Positions 33,623 through 41,793 of a DNA stretch of 64,000 nt are shown here, in pieces. The first letter of the stretch is position 1; every line of letters starts with the position of its first letter. Below the pieces are notes generated by a model. It was not told the origin of the DNA and searched no databases. It saw nothing but the letters and a program-made list of their open reading frames with translations. The DNA lies in contig CAVSJJ010000009.1 in NCBI GenBank assembly GCA_963728395.1, forward strand, positions 186,001 to 250,000, in the 5' to 3' direction. A program made the translations under genes and the position numbers. The DNA is from CAVSJJ01 sp963728395. GTDB lineage: Bacteria > Actinomycetota > Actinomycetes > Actinomycetales > Dermatophilaceae.

Positions 33623-35335
33623 TCAGGCCGGGGTGGCCGCCTGCTGCGCCGCATCGTCGGCGGCCTGGTTCCGCTCGTTGTAGGCCGAGCCCTTGCGCAG
33701 CTCGACCTGGGGCAGCAGGAGCATGACGAGGAACCCGATGACCATGACGGCGGACCCGACGAGGAAGACGACGTCCATCGCGTCGGAGAAGCCCATGAGG
33801 AAGGGCTTGGCCAGCCGCGGGTCGAGGTTGCTGAGGAACGAGCTGTCCGACAGGACGCCGCTGGCCGAGGTCGCCGTGCTGCCGGGGCTCTGGGCCGCGG
33901 CCTGGATGCCGGCCGCCACCGTGTGGTCGACGGTCCCGGTCGGCGCCTGGAGCCCGGCGGCGATGCCCGCCTGGAAGTCCTTCGTCGGCGCGACCGTCCG
34001 CATCGCCGCGGCGATCTTGTCCGGCACGGTCGAGAAGAGGATCGACAGGAAGACGGCGGTGCCGATCGTCCCGCCCATCTGACGGGTGAAGGTCGCGGTC
34101 GAGGTGGCGACGCCGATCTGCTGCGGCGGGACGGCGTTCTGGACGGCAAGGGTCAGCGGCTGGAAGTTGAAGCCGAGGCCGATGCCGAAGACGACCATGA
34201 CGACCATCGTCTGCCACAGCGGGGTGTCGTAGTGGACGTAGTGGAAGACGAACAGCCCGAGCGCGAGCAGCGCGGAGCCGACGACCGGGAAGATCCGGTA
34301 GCGCCCGGTGCGGGCGATGATCTGTCCGGAGCTGATCGATCCGGTCATGATGCCGGCGACCATCGGGATGAGCATGAGGCCGGCATCGGTGGGGGTCGCG
34401 CCCTTGACGATCTGGAGGTAGAGCGGCAGCGAGGCGAGGCCACCGAACATCGCGACGCCGATGAGGATCGACGCGCTCGAGGCGACGCCGACCGTCTTGA
34501 TGCGGAACATCGCGAGCGGGAAGATCGCCTCGTCCTTCATCCGCCACTCCTGCCAGAGGAAGGCGGCGCCGGCGGCGACGGTGACGACGTATGCCGTGAT
34601 GGCCCGGCCCGAGGTCCAGCCCCAGTCGCGGCCCTGCTCGAGGACGACGAGGAGCGGGACGAGGGAGACCGAGAGCAGCGCGGCGCCGGTCCAGTCGATC
34701 CGGTGGTCGAGCCGGTGGTGGCGCAGGTGGAGGGTCTTGGTCACGACGACGAGCGCGGCCAGGCCGATCGGCACGTTGACGAGGAAGACCCAGCGCCAGC
34801 CGGTGATCCCGAAGATCTGGTCGGCTCCGGCGAAGAACCCGCCGATGACCGGCCCGGCGACGCTCGAGGTGCCGAAGACGGCGAGGAAGTAGCCCTGGTA
34901 CTTCGCCCGCTCACGGGGCGGGACGATGTCGCCGATGATGGCGAGCGCGAGGGACATCAGGCCACCGGCGCCGAGGCCCTGGACGGCGCGGAACGCCGCG
35001 AGCTCGTACATCGACGTGGAGAACGAGGACAGGGCCGAGCCGGCGATGAAGATCGTGATGGCCGTGATGAAGAACTTCTTCCGGCCGTAGATGTCGGACA
35101 GCTTGCCGTACAGCGGGGTGACGATCGTCGCCGTGATGAGGTAGGCGGTCGTCGCCCAGGCCTGCTGGTCAAGCCCGTGCAGGTCGTCGGCGATCGTGCG
35201 GATCGAGGTCGCGACGATCGTCTGGTCGAGCGCGGCGAGGAACATGCCCATCATCAGGCCGACGAGGATCGTGATGATCTGGCGGTGGGTGAGACCGCCC
35301 TCGTCGGTCGGGGCGGCTGCGGTGGGGGTACTCAT
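33623..35335 (-). CDS. DHA2-family (EmrB/QacA) MFS multidrug transporter
   Basis: Protein of 570 residues with fourteen membrane segments. Family motifs are seen: LDQTIVATSIRTIADDL in segment 1, GKLSDIYGRKKFF in the first loop, and RAVQGLGAGG. A soluble loop of about 100 residues lies between the last two segments (VPDKIAAAMRTVAPTKDFQA and onward), longer than usual. ATG 35335 overlaps the marR stop by 4 bp (ATGA), so the pump and its likely regulator are co-translated. Probable proton-driven drug efflux. Confidence 0.92.
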   Translation of the reverse strand: MSTPTAAAPTDEGGLTHRQIITILVGLMMGMFLAALDQTIVATSIRTIADDLHGLDQQAWATTAYLITATIVTPLYGKLSDIYGRKKFFITAITIFIAGSALSSFSTSMYELAAFRAVQGLGAGGLMSLALAIIGDIVPPRERAKYQGYFLAVFGTSSVAGPVIGGFFAGADQIFGITGWRWVFLVNVPIGLAALVVVTKTLHLRHHRLDHRIDWTGAALLSVSLVPLLVVLEQGRDWGWTSGRAITAYVVTVAAGAAFLWQEWRMKDEAIFPLAMFRIKTVGVASSASILIGVAMFGGLASLPLYLQIVKGATPTDAGLMLIPMVAGIMTGSISSGQIIARTGRYRIFPVVGSALLALGLFVFHYVHYDTPLWQTMVVMVVFGIGLGFNFQPLTLAVQNAVPPQQIGVATSTATFTRQMGGTIGTAVFLSILFSTVPDKIAAAMRTVAPTKDFQAGIAAGLQAPTGTVDHTVAAGIQAAAQSPGSTATSASGVLSDSSFLSNLDPRLAKPFLMGFSDAMDVVFLVGSAVMVIGFLVMLLLPQVELRKGSAYNERNQAADDAAQQAATPA

Positions 35336-35862
35336 GAGGCGTCCTGGGGGTTGGGTGCGGGCGTGGCGGGCGCGACTCCGGCCTCGTGGGCCAGCCCGAC
35401 GCGGGAGCGATCGACGGCGTCGGCGAACCGCTGGAGGTAGTCGGCGAAGTCGGCGACGTCGCGGTCCGACCAGCCCTCGAGGAGACTGGACAGCCACGCG
35501 TCGCGGCTTCGGCGGAGCTCGACGAGGAGGGTGGCCCCCGTCTCGGTGAGGCTGAGCAGGTGGGCGCGACCGTCCTCGGGGTCGGGGACCCGTTCGATGA
35601 GGCCGAGCCCGGCGAGGTGGGTGACCTGGCGGCTCACCGTCGAGACGTCGGCATACAGCCGGTCGGCGAGGTCGGAGACGCGGTGCGGTCGGCAGGAGAG
35701 GCGGAACAGCAGCGGGAAGGACATCGGGTCGACGTCCGGGTGGACCCGGGGCGCATGCTGCTTGTGCGCCTGGAGGAGCCGCATCGTGCGGACGAGGGCG
35801 TCCCCGAAGGCGACGCGGGGGTCCGTGCTCGCCTCGGTGGCTTGCTCGGTGGTCTCGGTCAT
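35332..35862 (-). CDS. MarR-family transcriptional regulator
   Basis: Winged-helix regulator of 176 residues: MSFPLLFRLSCRPHRVSDLA, YADVSTVSRQVTHLAGLGLI, and the wing VPDPEDGRAHLLSLTETG are typical. ATG 35862 chosen because AAGAG lies six bases upstream; an earlier GTG would add an unconserved tail. First gene of a two-gene operon with the DHA2 pump. A palindrome upstream (35898-35918) is a likely operator, giving drug-inducible control in the usual MarR manner. Confidence 0.92.
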   Translation of the reverse strand: MTETTEQATEASTDPRVAFGDALVRTMRLLQAHKQHAPRVHPDVDPMSFPLLFRLSCRPHRVSDLADRLYADVSTVSRQVTHLAGLGLIERVPDPEDGRAHLLSLTETGATLLVELRRSRDAWLSSLLEGWSDRDVADFADYLQRFADAVDRSRVGLAHEAGVAPATPAPNPQDAS

Positions 35863-35897
35863 GGCCATCTCTTGGGTCGGGTGCTTGCTTGCTACAC

Positions 35898-35918
35898 GCA
35901 ACCATAAAGCATGGTTGC
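35898..35918. promoter_or_regulatory. Palindrome GCAACCAT-N5-ATGGTTGC, likely MarR operator
   Basis: Perfect 8-bp arms lie 36 bp upstream of the marR start in an AT-richer stretch. Size and position fit autoregulation. Confidence 0.6.
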
Positions 35919-35974
35919 AGCAAACAACTAACCGCTGTCGAGGGTTGCCGTATTCCGGAAGGGGGATCAGGGCG

Positions 35975-36823
35975 TCAGGGGGTGATGACCATCGCGTCGA
36001 GGACGCGGTGGGCGATCTCCTCGTCGCCGGCGATCGTCACGGGCAGCTCCGACGCGGGCCGGCGCCCGGCCGAGCGCCGGCAGGCGGCCTGGGTCGACAT
36101 CGTGATCGTCGTCGTCTCGACATCGGCGTGGTCCTCCGGCTCGCCGCTGAACAGCGGTATGCCGCTCACCCGCCCGTCCCGCTCCTCGACCCGGGCCCCG
36201 GCGCGGCCGACGACCGGACCGGTGAGGTCAAGGATGACGGCGTGGCCCGGCGGGACCGTGGCGGTCTTGGCGATGATCCTGGGGAGGGCGTCGAAGAGGT
36301 ACATCACCGCGACCGAGGCGCCGGGGGCGTCGAGGTCGCCGGGGCGGCCGAGCGCCTCGCGGATGTCCTGCTCGTGGGTCCAGATGTCGAACAACCGCAC
36401 GGTGATCAGGTCTGCGACCGTCGTCGCACCGAACGGTCCCACCGTCGGGGTGTCGATCGTCGTCGCCGGGTCGCGGTAGAACGCGAGCCGCTCGGCGAGG
36501 AGGGCCTCGAGCTCGTCGAGGACCTCGGAGATGTGCCGGCCACGCCGGGCCTCGAGGTACTTCTCGACCCGCTCGCCGAACTCGTGCCGGACGTGGGCGT
36601 ACCGGGAGACGTCGAGGCCGGGCACCTGCTCCCCGGCCACCATGGCCTCGCCGCCGGCGACGTGGGCGATCTGGTCGAACACCGTCCAGCCGGGGCAGTC
36701 GGTCTCCTTCTCCAGGTCACCGGCGCGCAGGCTGTGCCCGAGGTCGAGCACGGCCTGGACCGTCTGGGCGTACCCGTCCGTCAGGGCCGCGAGGTCCTCG
36801 GGGGGCGCCGGGTTGAGAGGCAT
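35975..36823 (-). CDS. Maleylpyruvate isomerase-family (mycothiol-dependent, DinB-like) protein
   Basis: Protein of 282 residues with the MDMPI N-terminal helical bundle: LTDGYAQTVQAVLDLGHSL, TDCPGWTVFDQIAHVAGGE (metal-ligand His), and RLFDIWTHEQDIREALGRPG with the paired His/Glu metal ligands. Residues about 190-282 form a second domain of the SCP2-like type. Relatives are metal- and mycothiol-dependent isomerases or transferases in actinobacteria; many are of unknown substrate. It is followed on the opposite strand by the CopD-CtaG gene, 124 bp away. Confidence 0.82.
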   Translation of the reverse strand: MPLNPAPPEDLAALTDGYAQTVQAVLDLGHSLRAGDLEKETDCPGWTVFDQIAHVAGGEAMVAGEQVPGLDVSRYAHVRHEFGERVEKYLEARRGRHISEVLDELEALLAERLAFYRDPATTIDTPTVGPFGATTVADLITVRLFDIWTHEQDIREALGRPGDLDAPGASVAVMYLFDALPRIIAKTATVPPGHAVILDLTGPVVGRAGARVEERDGRVSGIPLFSGEPEDHADVETTTITMSTQAACRRSAGRRPASELPVTIAGDEEIAHRVLDAMVITP

Positions 36824-36934
36824 GCCCTGCACAGTACAGACCCGGGGGCCCACGAGGACCACCGGCGACGACCCGCAGCACGGCCCCACCGGTCGCGAGG
36901 CGGATCTCACTGCGAGCCTTGAGGGTGCGCCACC

Positions 36935-36940
36935 TACTCT
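36935..36940 (+). promoter_or_regulatory. -10 TACTCT, leaderless promoter of copD-ctaG
   Basis: TACTCT ends seven bases before ATG 36948, and no ribosome site is visible. Consistent with a leaderless transcript. Confidence 0.45.
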
Positions 36941-36947
36941 GGGTGCC

Positions 36948-38954
36948 ATGTCGAGCGCCTTACCGGCCCGTGTGCGCGCCCCCCAGCCCCCCTCCCTCGT
37001 GCGGCCGACCCTTCTCGTCGTCGTCGTCGCGGTGCTCGCCACGGTGCTCGGCGCCGCGACGACCGGCGCCGTCGACCCCCTCGTCCTGGAGGATCCGGGC
37101 GGCTTCGTCCGATGGGGCCTGCCGGTCGCCGACGTCGTCAGCCAGCTCGCGGCGGTGGCGGCGTTCGGCCTCCTGCTCACCGCGGCCTTCCTCGCTCCCG
37201 AGCGCCGCGACACGACCCGCCGGGTCGAGGCGAACCGGCTCGCGGCCGTTGCCGCCATCGTCTGGGCGGGTGCCGGCGTGCTCAAGCTGCTCCTCGACTT
37301 CGCCTCGATCGCCGGCATCCCGCTGAGCGACCCGGGCTACGTCGCGCAGTTCTTCCGTTTCGTCCTCTCCCTCGAGGTGACCCGGCTCGACCTCGTCAGC
37401 GCGGTCGCCGGCGTGGTCGTCGCCACGGGAGCGGCCTTCGCGAGCCGCCGGGCGCCGACGGCGTGGCTCACCCTGATCACTCTCGTCTCGATCGTCATGT
37501 TCGCCCTGACCGGGCACGTCGGCGGGTCGGCCTCGCACGAGGACGCCGTCAACTCCCTCGGGGTCCACATCCTCGGCGTCTCGGTGTGGGTCGGGGGCCT
37601 GTTCGCCGTCGTCGTCATGCGGACCCGGCTCGGCCGGGACCTCGGGGTCACCGTGGGCCGCTACTCCGTCCTCGCCGGCTGGGCCTACGCCCTCGTCCTG
37701 CTCAGCGGCCTCCAGCAGGCGTGGATCCGCGTCGGCTCCTTCGGCGCCTTCGTCGACACGGCATACGGGCGGTTGGTCGTCATCAAGATGCTGGCCCTCG
37801 CCGCCCTCGGCGTCGCGGGCTTCGCCCAGCGTCGCAACCTCGGGACCCGGCTCGAGCGGGACCCCGCCAACGGACGGGCCTTCGCCCGGCTTGCCGCCGG
37901 CGAGCTGCTCCTCATGGGACTGGCCATCGGCCTCGCGGCCGCGCTCGCACGCAGCGCGCCGCCCATCCCCGACGCGCTACCGGACCCGAGCCGCATCCTC
38001 GCCCTGACCGGGTTCCCCGACCCGGGCCCGATGTCGAGCGCCGACTGGATCACCGCGTGGCGCCCGGACTGGCTGCTCCTGGCGATCGCGGTCGTCGCCG
38101 TCGGCCTGTATGCCGCGGGCGTCGCTCGGCTGCTCCGGCGCGGCGACGCGTGGCCGTGGGGGCGGACGGCGTCCTGGGTCGCCGGCTGGCTCGTCTGGGT
38201 CTACACGACGTGCGGCGCCCCGGACATCTGGGGCCGGGTGCTCTTCTCGATGCACATGGTCATGCACATGGGCGTCGCGATGCTCGTGCCGGTGCTCCTC
38301 GTGCCGGGGGCCCCCATCACCCTGCTCCTGCGTGCCCTTCCGGCCCGCAAGGACAAGACGTGGGGCCCGCGCGAGCTGTTCCTCCACATCGTCCACTCGC
38401 GGGCGATGAAGGTCCTGGCCAACCCGGTCGTCGCCTCTGCCCTCTTCTTCTTCAGCCTGGCGGCGTTCTACTGGACCCCGCTGTTCACCCTGGCCCTGAC
38501 GACCCACCTGGGGCACCTGCTGATGATGGCCCACTTCATCGTCACCGGGTACCTCTTCGTCTGGGTGCTCATCGGGATCGACCCGGGCCCGCCGAAGTGG
38601 TCGCCGCTCATGCTCCTCGTCATCCTCTTCGCGACGATCTCGTTCCACGCGTTCTTCGGGGTCTCGCTGACGAGCGCGACGGCGCTGCTCGCCGGCGACT
38701 TCTTCTCCACGATCCACCAGCCGTGGATGCCGGGCATGCTCGCCGACCAGGTCACGGCCGGCGAGATCGCCTGGGGCATCGGCGAGGTGCCGACCCTCGT
38801 GCTGGCCGTCCTCGTCGCCCGCAACTGGGTGCGCCGGGACGAGCACGAGACCAAGCGGCGCGACCGGCAGGCCGACCGGGACGGCGACGCCGAGCTCGCG
38901 GCATACAACGACTACCTCGCCACGGCGCGCGAGGCGCTCAAGGAGCGGCGCTGA
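36948..38954 (+). CDS. CopD-CtaG fusion: copper transport / cytochrome c oxidase assembly protein
   Basis: Polytopic protein of 668 residues. The N-terminal half (to about 340) is CopD-like with eight or so membrane segments and His in FALTGHVGGSASHEDAVNS and VHILGVSVWVGGLFAV. The C-terminal half is the CtaG/caa3-assembly family: FSMHMVMHMGVAMLVPVLLV, GHLLMMAHFIVTGYLFVWVL and IHQPWMPGMLADQ, rich in Met/His that can bind copper. The fusion is common in actinobacteria and acts in copper delivery to the aa3 oxidase. The stop overlaps the nitrilase start by one base (TGATG). Confidence 0.9.
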   Translation: MSSALPARVRAPQPPSLVRPTLLVVVVAVLATVLGAATTGAVDPLVLEDPGGFVRWGLPVADVVSQLAAVAAFGLLLTAAFLAPERRDTTRRVEANRLAAVAAIVWAGAGVLKLLLDFASIAGIPLSDPGYVAQFFRFVLSLEVTRLDLVSAVAGVVVATGAAFASRRAPTAWLTLITLVSIVMFALTGHVGGSASHEDAVNSLGVHILGVSVWVGGLFAVVVMRTRLGRDLGVTVGRYSVLAGWAYALVLLSGLQQAWIRVGSFGAFVDTAYGRLVVIKMLALAALGVAGFAQRRNLGTRLERDPANGRAFARLAAGELLLMGLAIGLAAALARSAPPIPDALPDPSRILALTGFPDPGPMSSADWITAWRPDWLLLAIAVVAVGLYAAGVARLLRRGDAWPWGRTASWVAGWLVWVYTTCGAPDIWGRVLFSMHMVMHMGVAMLVPVLLVPGAPITLLLRALPARKDKTWGPRELFLHIVHSRAMKVLANPVVASALFFFSLAAFYWTPLFTLALTTHLGHLLMMAHFIVTGYLFVWVLIGIDPGPPKWSPLMLLVILFATISFHAFFGVSLTSATALLAGDFFSTIHQPWMPGMLADQVTAGEIAWGIGEVPTLVLAVLVARNWVRRDEHETKRRDRQADRDGDAELAAYNDYLATAREALKERR

Positions 38955-39760
38955 TGCGGGTCGCGATCGTCCAGCTCGCCTACGGCGACGAAGAGCCGAT
39001 GGCCGAGCGGGTCGAGCGTGTCGCCGCGCTCGTCCGGGACCAGGCCGGCCACGACCTCGTCGTCCTGCCCGAGTTGTGGGGCGCGACCGGCTTCGGCTAC
39101 GAGCGGTGGGAGGCCGACGCCCAGCCGCTGGACGGTCCCATCGCCGAGGCGATGGCGGCGGCGGCGCAGGCGGCGGGGGTCACCCTCCACGCCGGCTCGA
39201 TCGTCGAGCGGCTGCAGACGCCCGGTCCGGACGGGAACCTGCTGGCCAACACCTCGCTGCTGTATGCCGCCGACGGCACCGTGAGCGCGGTCTATCGGAA
39301 GATCCACCGGTTCGGTTTCGGGGCGGGCGAGCCGAAGCTCATGGAGGCCGGCGAGGAGGTCGTCCTGGCCGAGGCCCCCTCCGGCGCAGGCGGATCCGTG
39401 GCGGTGGGCCTGTCGACGTGCTACGACCTGCGCTTCCCCGAGCTCTACCGGCGCCAGGCTGCGGCCGGGGCCGAGGTCTTCGTCGTCCCGGCCGCCTGGC
39501 CGGCCGCGCGGGTCGGGCACTGGCGGCTGCTGGGCCGGGCGCGGGCGGTCGAGAACCAGTGCGTCGTCATCCAGTGCAACACGGCGGGGACGCACGCCGG
39601 CCACGAGATGGGCGGCCTGAGCCAGGTCGTCACGGCGACCGGGGAGGTCCTCGTCGAGGGCTCACCCACCGCGCAGGAGGTCCTCTCGGTCGAGGTCGAC
39701 CTCGACGCGACCACGGCATACCGGGCCGCCTTCCCCGTCCTGCGCGACCGCCGCCTCTGA
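38954..39760 (+). CDS. Carbon-nitrogen hydrolase (nitrilase superfamily, omega-amidase-like)
   Basis: Enzyme of 268 residues with the Glu-Lys-Cys triad: Glu in VVLPELWGATGF, Lys in YRKIHRFGFG, Cys in GLSTCYDLRFPELYR. The sequence after Cys (YDLRFPELYRR) and GHWRLLGRARAVENQC resemble omega-amidase/Nit2-type members, which hydrolyse C-N amide bonds of small dicarboxylic amides. Cytosolic; no signal peptide. It is translationally coupled to copD-ctaG (TGATG), though the functional link is unclear. Confidence 0.9.
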   Translation: MRVAIVQLAYGDEEPMAERVERVAALVRDQAGHDLVVLPELWGATGFGYERWEADAQPLDGPIAEAMAAAAQAAGVTLHAGSIVERLQTPGPDGNLLANTSLLYAADGTVSAVYRKIHRFGFGAGEPKLMEAGEEVVLAEAPSGAGGSVAVGLSTCYDLRFPELYRRQAAAGAEVFVVPAAWPAARVGHWRLLGRARAVENQCVVIQCNTAGTHAGHEMGGLSQVVTATGEVLVEGSPTAQEVLSVEVDLDATTAYRAAFPVLRDRRL

Positions 39761-39770
39761 TCCCCCTTTG

Positions 39771-39848
39771 TCCCGACTTTCCCGCCTCAGGCGGGAAAGT
39801 GGCACTTCACCCGGGAACATTCCCCCGGCGAAGTGCCAGGTTCCGGGG
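39771..39848 (-). repeat. 78-bp double-hairpin repeat, copy A
   Basis: Read on the minus strand it aligns without gaps to the copy at 54366-54443 and is identical at most positions, including CCCCGGAACCTGGCACTTC at one end. It holds two hairpins: 39776-39800 (12-bp arms, one-base centre) and 39801-39808 with 39830-39837. It lies between the convergent nitrilase and S33 peptidase genes. Confidence 0.85.
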
Positions 39849-39948
39849 GGATGTCGCTCCGCCGGCCCGGCCAACGACCGACGGCCGGCCACCCGCGCGA
39901 GGCGGGTGGCCGGCCGTGGCGGCCTACGGCCGGTCACCCGGTCCGGCG

Positions 39949-41670
39949 TCAGCCGGCGAGCTGGGCCCGCTCGAGGATGCTGCGCAGGTCGCTCGGGAGC
40001 CGATCCGACGTGTCGCCGGTCGTCGTGCCGCCGGACGCACCACCCGAGGCGCCCGGCGACGCGCTCTGCGGCGCGAGGCTGCGGGTCGCCGCCGCCGGGG
40101 CCGGCGCCGGGTCCGGCGCGGGGACCGGCTCACACTGGACGTCGGAGGTCCACCGGCCCGGCTTGCGCGGGTCGAGGGCTCCGGTGAGCAGGTAGTCGGC
40201 GATCCGGTCGTCGGTGCACGAGACGCCGGAGAGCGACCCGGCGTGGGTCGTGCCACCGACACCCTCGATGAGGACCGACCTCGGGAAGCGCTTGCGCACC
40301 TCGAGGGCACCGGCATACGGCGTGGCCGCGTCGTTGGTCTCCTCGATGAGGAGGATCGGCGGGACCTTCGTGCCCATGACATTGACCGGGTGGCGGGCCG
40401 ACTTGCCCGCCCAGGTCAGGCAGGGCGCGTTGTACCAGGTGTTGTTCCAGGTGAGGAACGGCGCCTGGCGGTAGGTCCGCCACGAGTCACGGCGCTGCGT
40501 GGACCAGCGGGGCCACGTCGTGTCGGTGCACTGGACGGCGTTGTAGACGGCGTAGGTGTTGTCCGACCCCGGGCCGGAGCCGTTCGCCCCGTCGTAGAGG
40601 TCGATGATCGGGCCGTAGTCGCCGGCGACGGCGGCCTTGAACGCCTCTGCCACCTGCTCCCAGCCGTAGACGTAGTAGGCCGCGGAGACGAACGCGTCGT
40701 TCCACTCATCGGGGCCGATCTTGCCGTCGAAGGGGGCCTTCCGCGCCTTGTCCTGCATCGCGTAGTAGAGCCGGAGGATCTGCCGGCCACTCGTGCCGAG
40801 CCCGTAGACGTCGTTGTGCGCGGCGACCCAGTCGAAATAGATCTTGATGTTCTTGTCGAACTGGAGGTCCTGGTTGAGGTTGGCCCGGTACCAGACGTCC
40901 TTGGGATTGACGACCCCGTCGAAGACCATCCGGCGCACCCGGTCCGGATGCAGCGTGGCGTAGACCTGGCCGAGGTACGTGCCGTAGGAGAAGCCGTAGT
41001 AGTTGATCTTGTCGGCACCGAACGCCTTGCGGATGCTCTCCATGTCGTTGACCCAGTCCGTGGTCCTCATGTGGTCGAGCAGCTCACCGCCGACCTTCGC
41101 GCAGGCCGCCGAGTAGCCCGCCGCCTTGTCCAGCCAGGTGCGCTCCAGCCGGCGGGTGAACGGCACGTAGTCCGGGCGGTCATAGGGGAAGTAGTCACCG
41201 TCGCAGGAGAGGTTCGGCTGGGAGGTGCCCACACCGCGCGGGTCGAAGCCGATCCAGTCGTACGGGTCGCCGCCACCGTTCGGCACATAGGCACCGAGCC
41301 GGGCGAGGTTCAGTCCCGACCCGCCCGGACCGCCGGGGTTGACGAGCATGATGCCCTGGGCATCGGCGTCGGAGGTCTTGTGCCTGATCTCCGAGACGCC
41401 GATCTTGATCGTCGTGCCGTCGGGGTGGGCGTAGTCCAGCGGGACGGTCAGCAGGCCGCAGCGCGCACCGGCCGCCTGCATGCGTGGGCTGGAGCACTCG
41501 CCCCACTCGATGGGCGGCGGGGTGTAGCCCTCGCCGTGATGGTCATCGTCGTGACCATGCCCGTGCCCGGCCGTGAGGGCCGGCAGCGGACTCGCCGTCG
41601 CGGCGCCGGCGCCGGCCAGCGTGGCGCTAGCGACGCCCAGGGCGAGGACCGCCGTGGTGAGTTTCCTCAT
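39949..41670 (-). CDS. Secreted alpha/beta hydrolase, S33 tripeptidyl-aminopeptidase type
   Basis: Protein of 573 residues with a signal peptide (MRKLTTAVLALGVASATLAG, cleavage near ATASP), then a His/Asp/Gly-rich segment HGHGHDDDHHGE, the alpha/beta-hydrolase core and a C-terminal TAP-like domain. Catalytic residues by motif: Ser in YYGFSYGTYLG, Asp in EETNDAATP, His in GGTTHAGSL; oxyanion motif NPGGPGGSG. Members remove tripeptides or dipeptides from the N-terminus of extracellular proteins in actinobacteria. The last 60 residues are an Ala/Pro/Ser/Thr-rich tail. GAAGGG precedes ATG 41670. Confidence 0.9.
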   Translation of the reverse strand: MRKLTTAVLALGVASATLAGAGAATASPLPALTAGHGHGHDDDHHGEGYTPPPIEWGECSSPRMQAAGARCGLLTVPLDYAHPDGTTIKIGVSEIRHKTSDADAQGIMLVNPGGPGGSGLNLARLGAYVPNGGGDPYDWIGFDPRGVGTSQPNLSCDGDYFPYDRPDYVPFTRRLERTWLDKAAGYSAACAKVGGELLDHMRTTDWVNDMESIRKAFGADKINYYGFSYGTYLGQVYATLHPDRVRRMVFDGVVNPKDVWYRANLNQDLQFDKNIKIYFDWVAAHNDVYGLGTSGRQILRLYYAMQDKARKAPFDGKIGPDEWNDAFVSAAYYVYGWEQVAEAFKAAVAGDYGPIIDLYDGANGSGPGSDNTYAVYNAVQCTDTTWPRWSTQRRDSWRTYRQAPFLTWNNTWYNAPCLTWAGKSARHPVNVMGTKVPPILLIEETNDAATPYAGALEVRKRFPRSVLIEGVGGTTHAGSLSGVSCTDDRIADYLLTGALDPRKPGRWTSDVQCEPVPAPDPAPAPAAATRSLAPQSASPGASGGASGGTTTGDTSDRLPSDLRSILERAQLAG

Positions 41671-41748
41671 GTGGTGTTCCCTTCCAGGAGTGAGGGCCCA
41701 CGGGATGCGCACCTCGTGAGTCCGCCGCCGGGCCCGACGACCCACCTT

Positions 41749-41768
41749 GAGTGAGGTGCGCCTCACTC
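41749..41768. promoter_or_regulatory. Palindrome GAGTGAGG-TGCG-CCTCACTC between divergent genes
   Basis: Perfect 8-bp arms with a 4-base centre, inside a longer partly symmetric TTG...CAA frame (41747-41772). It lies 25 bp before the FAD oxidase start and 78 bp from the S33 peptidase start. CATGAT at 41782-41787 is a possible -10 for a leaderless oxidase transcript. The regulator is unknown. Confidence 0.5.
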
Positions 41769-41793
41769 GCAACCGGAGCGTCATGATGGGGGC

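Noticed and set aside
31763..35440. A 1225-codon open frame on the plus strand
   Set aside because: It runs antisense to the DHA2 pump and across the MFS gene in the wrong frame. Composition is Arg/Asp/Gly-rich with no domains, a GC-rich shadow.
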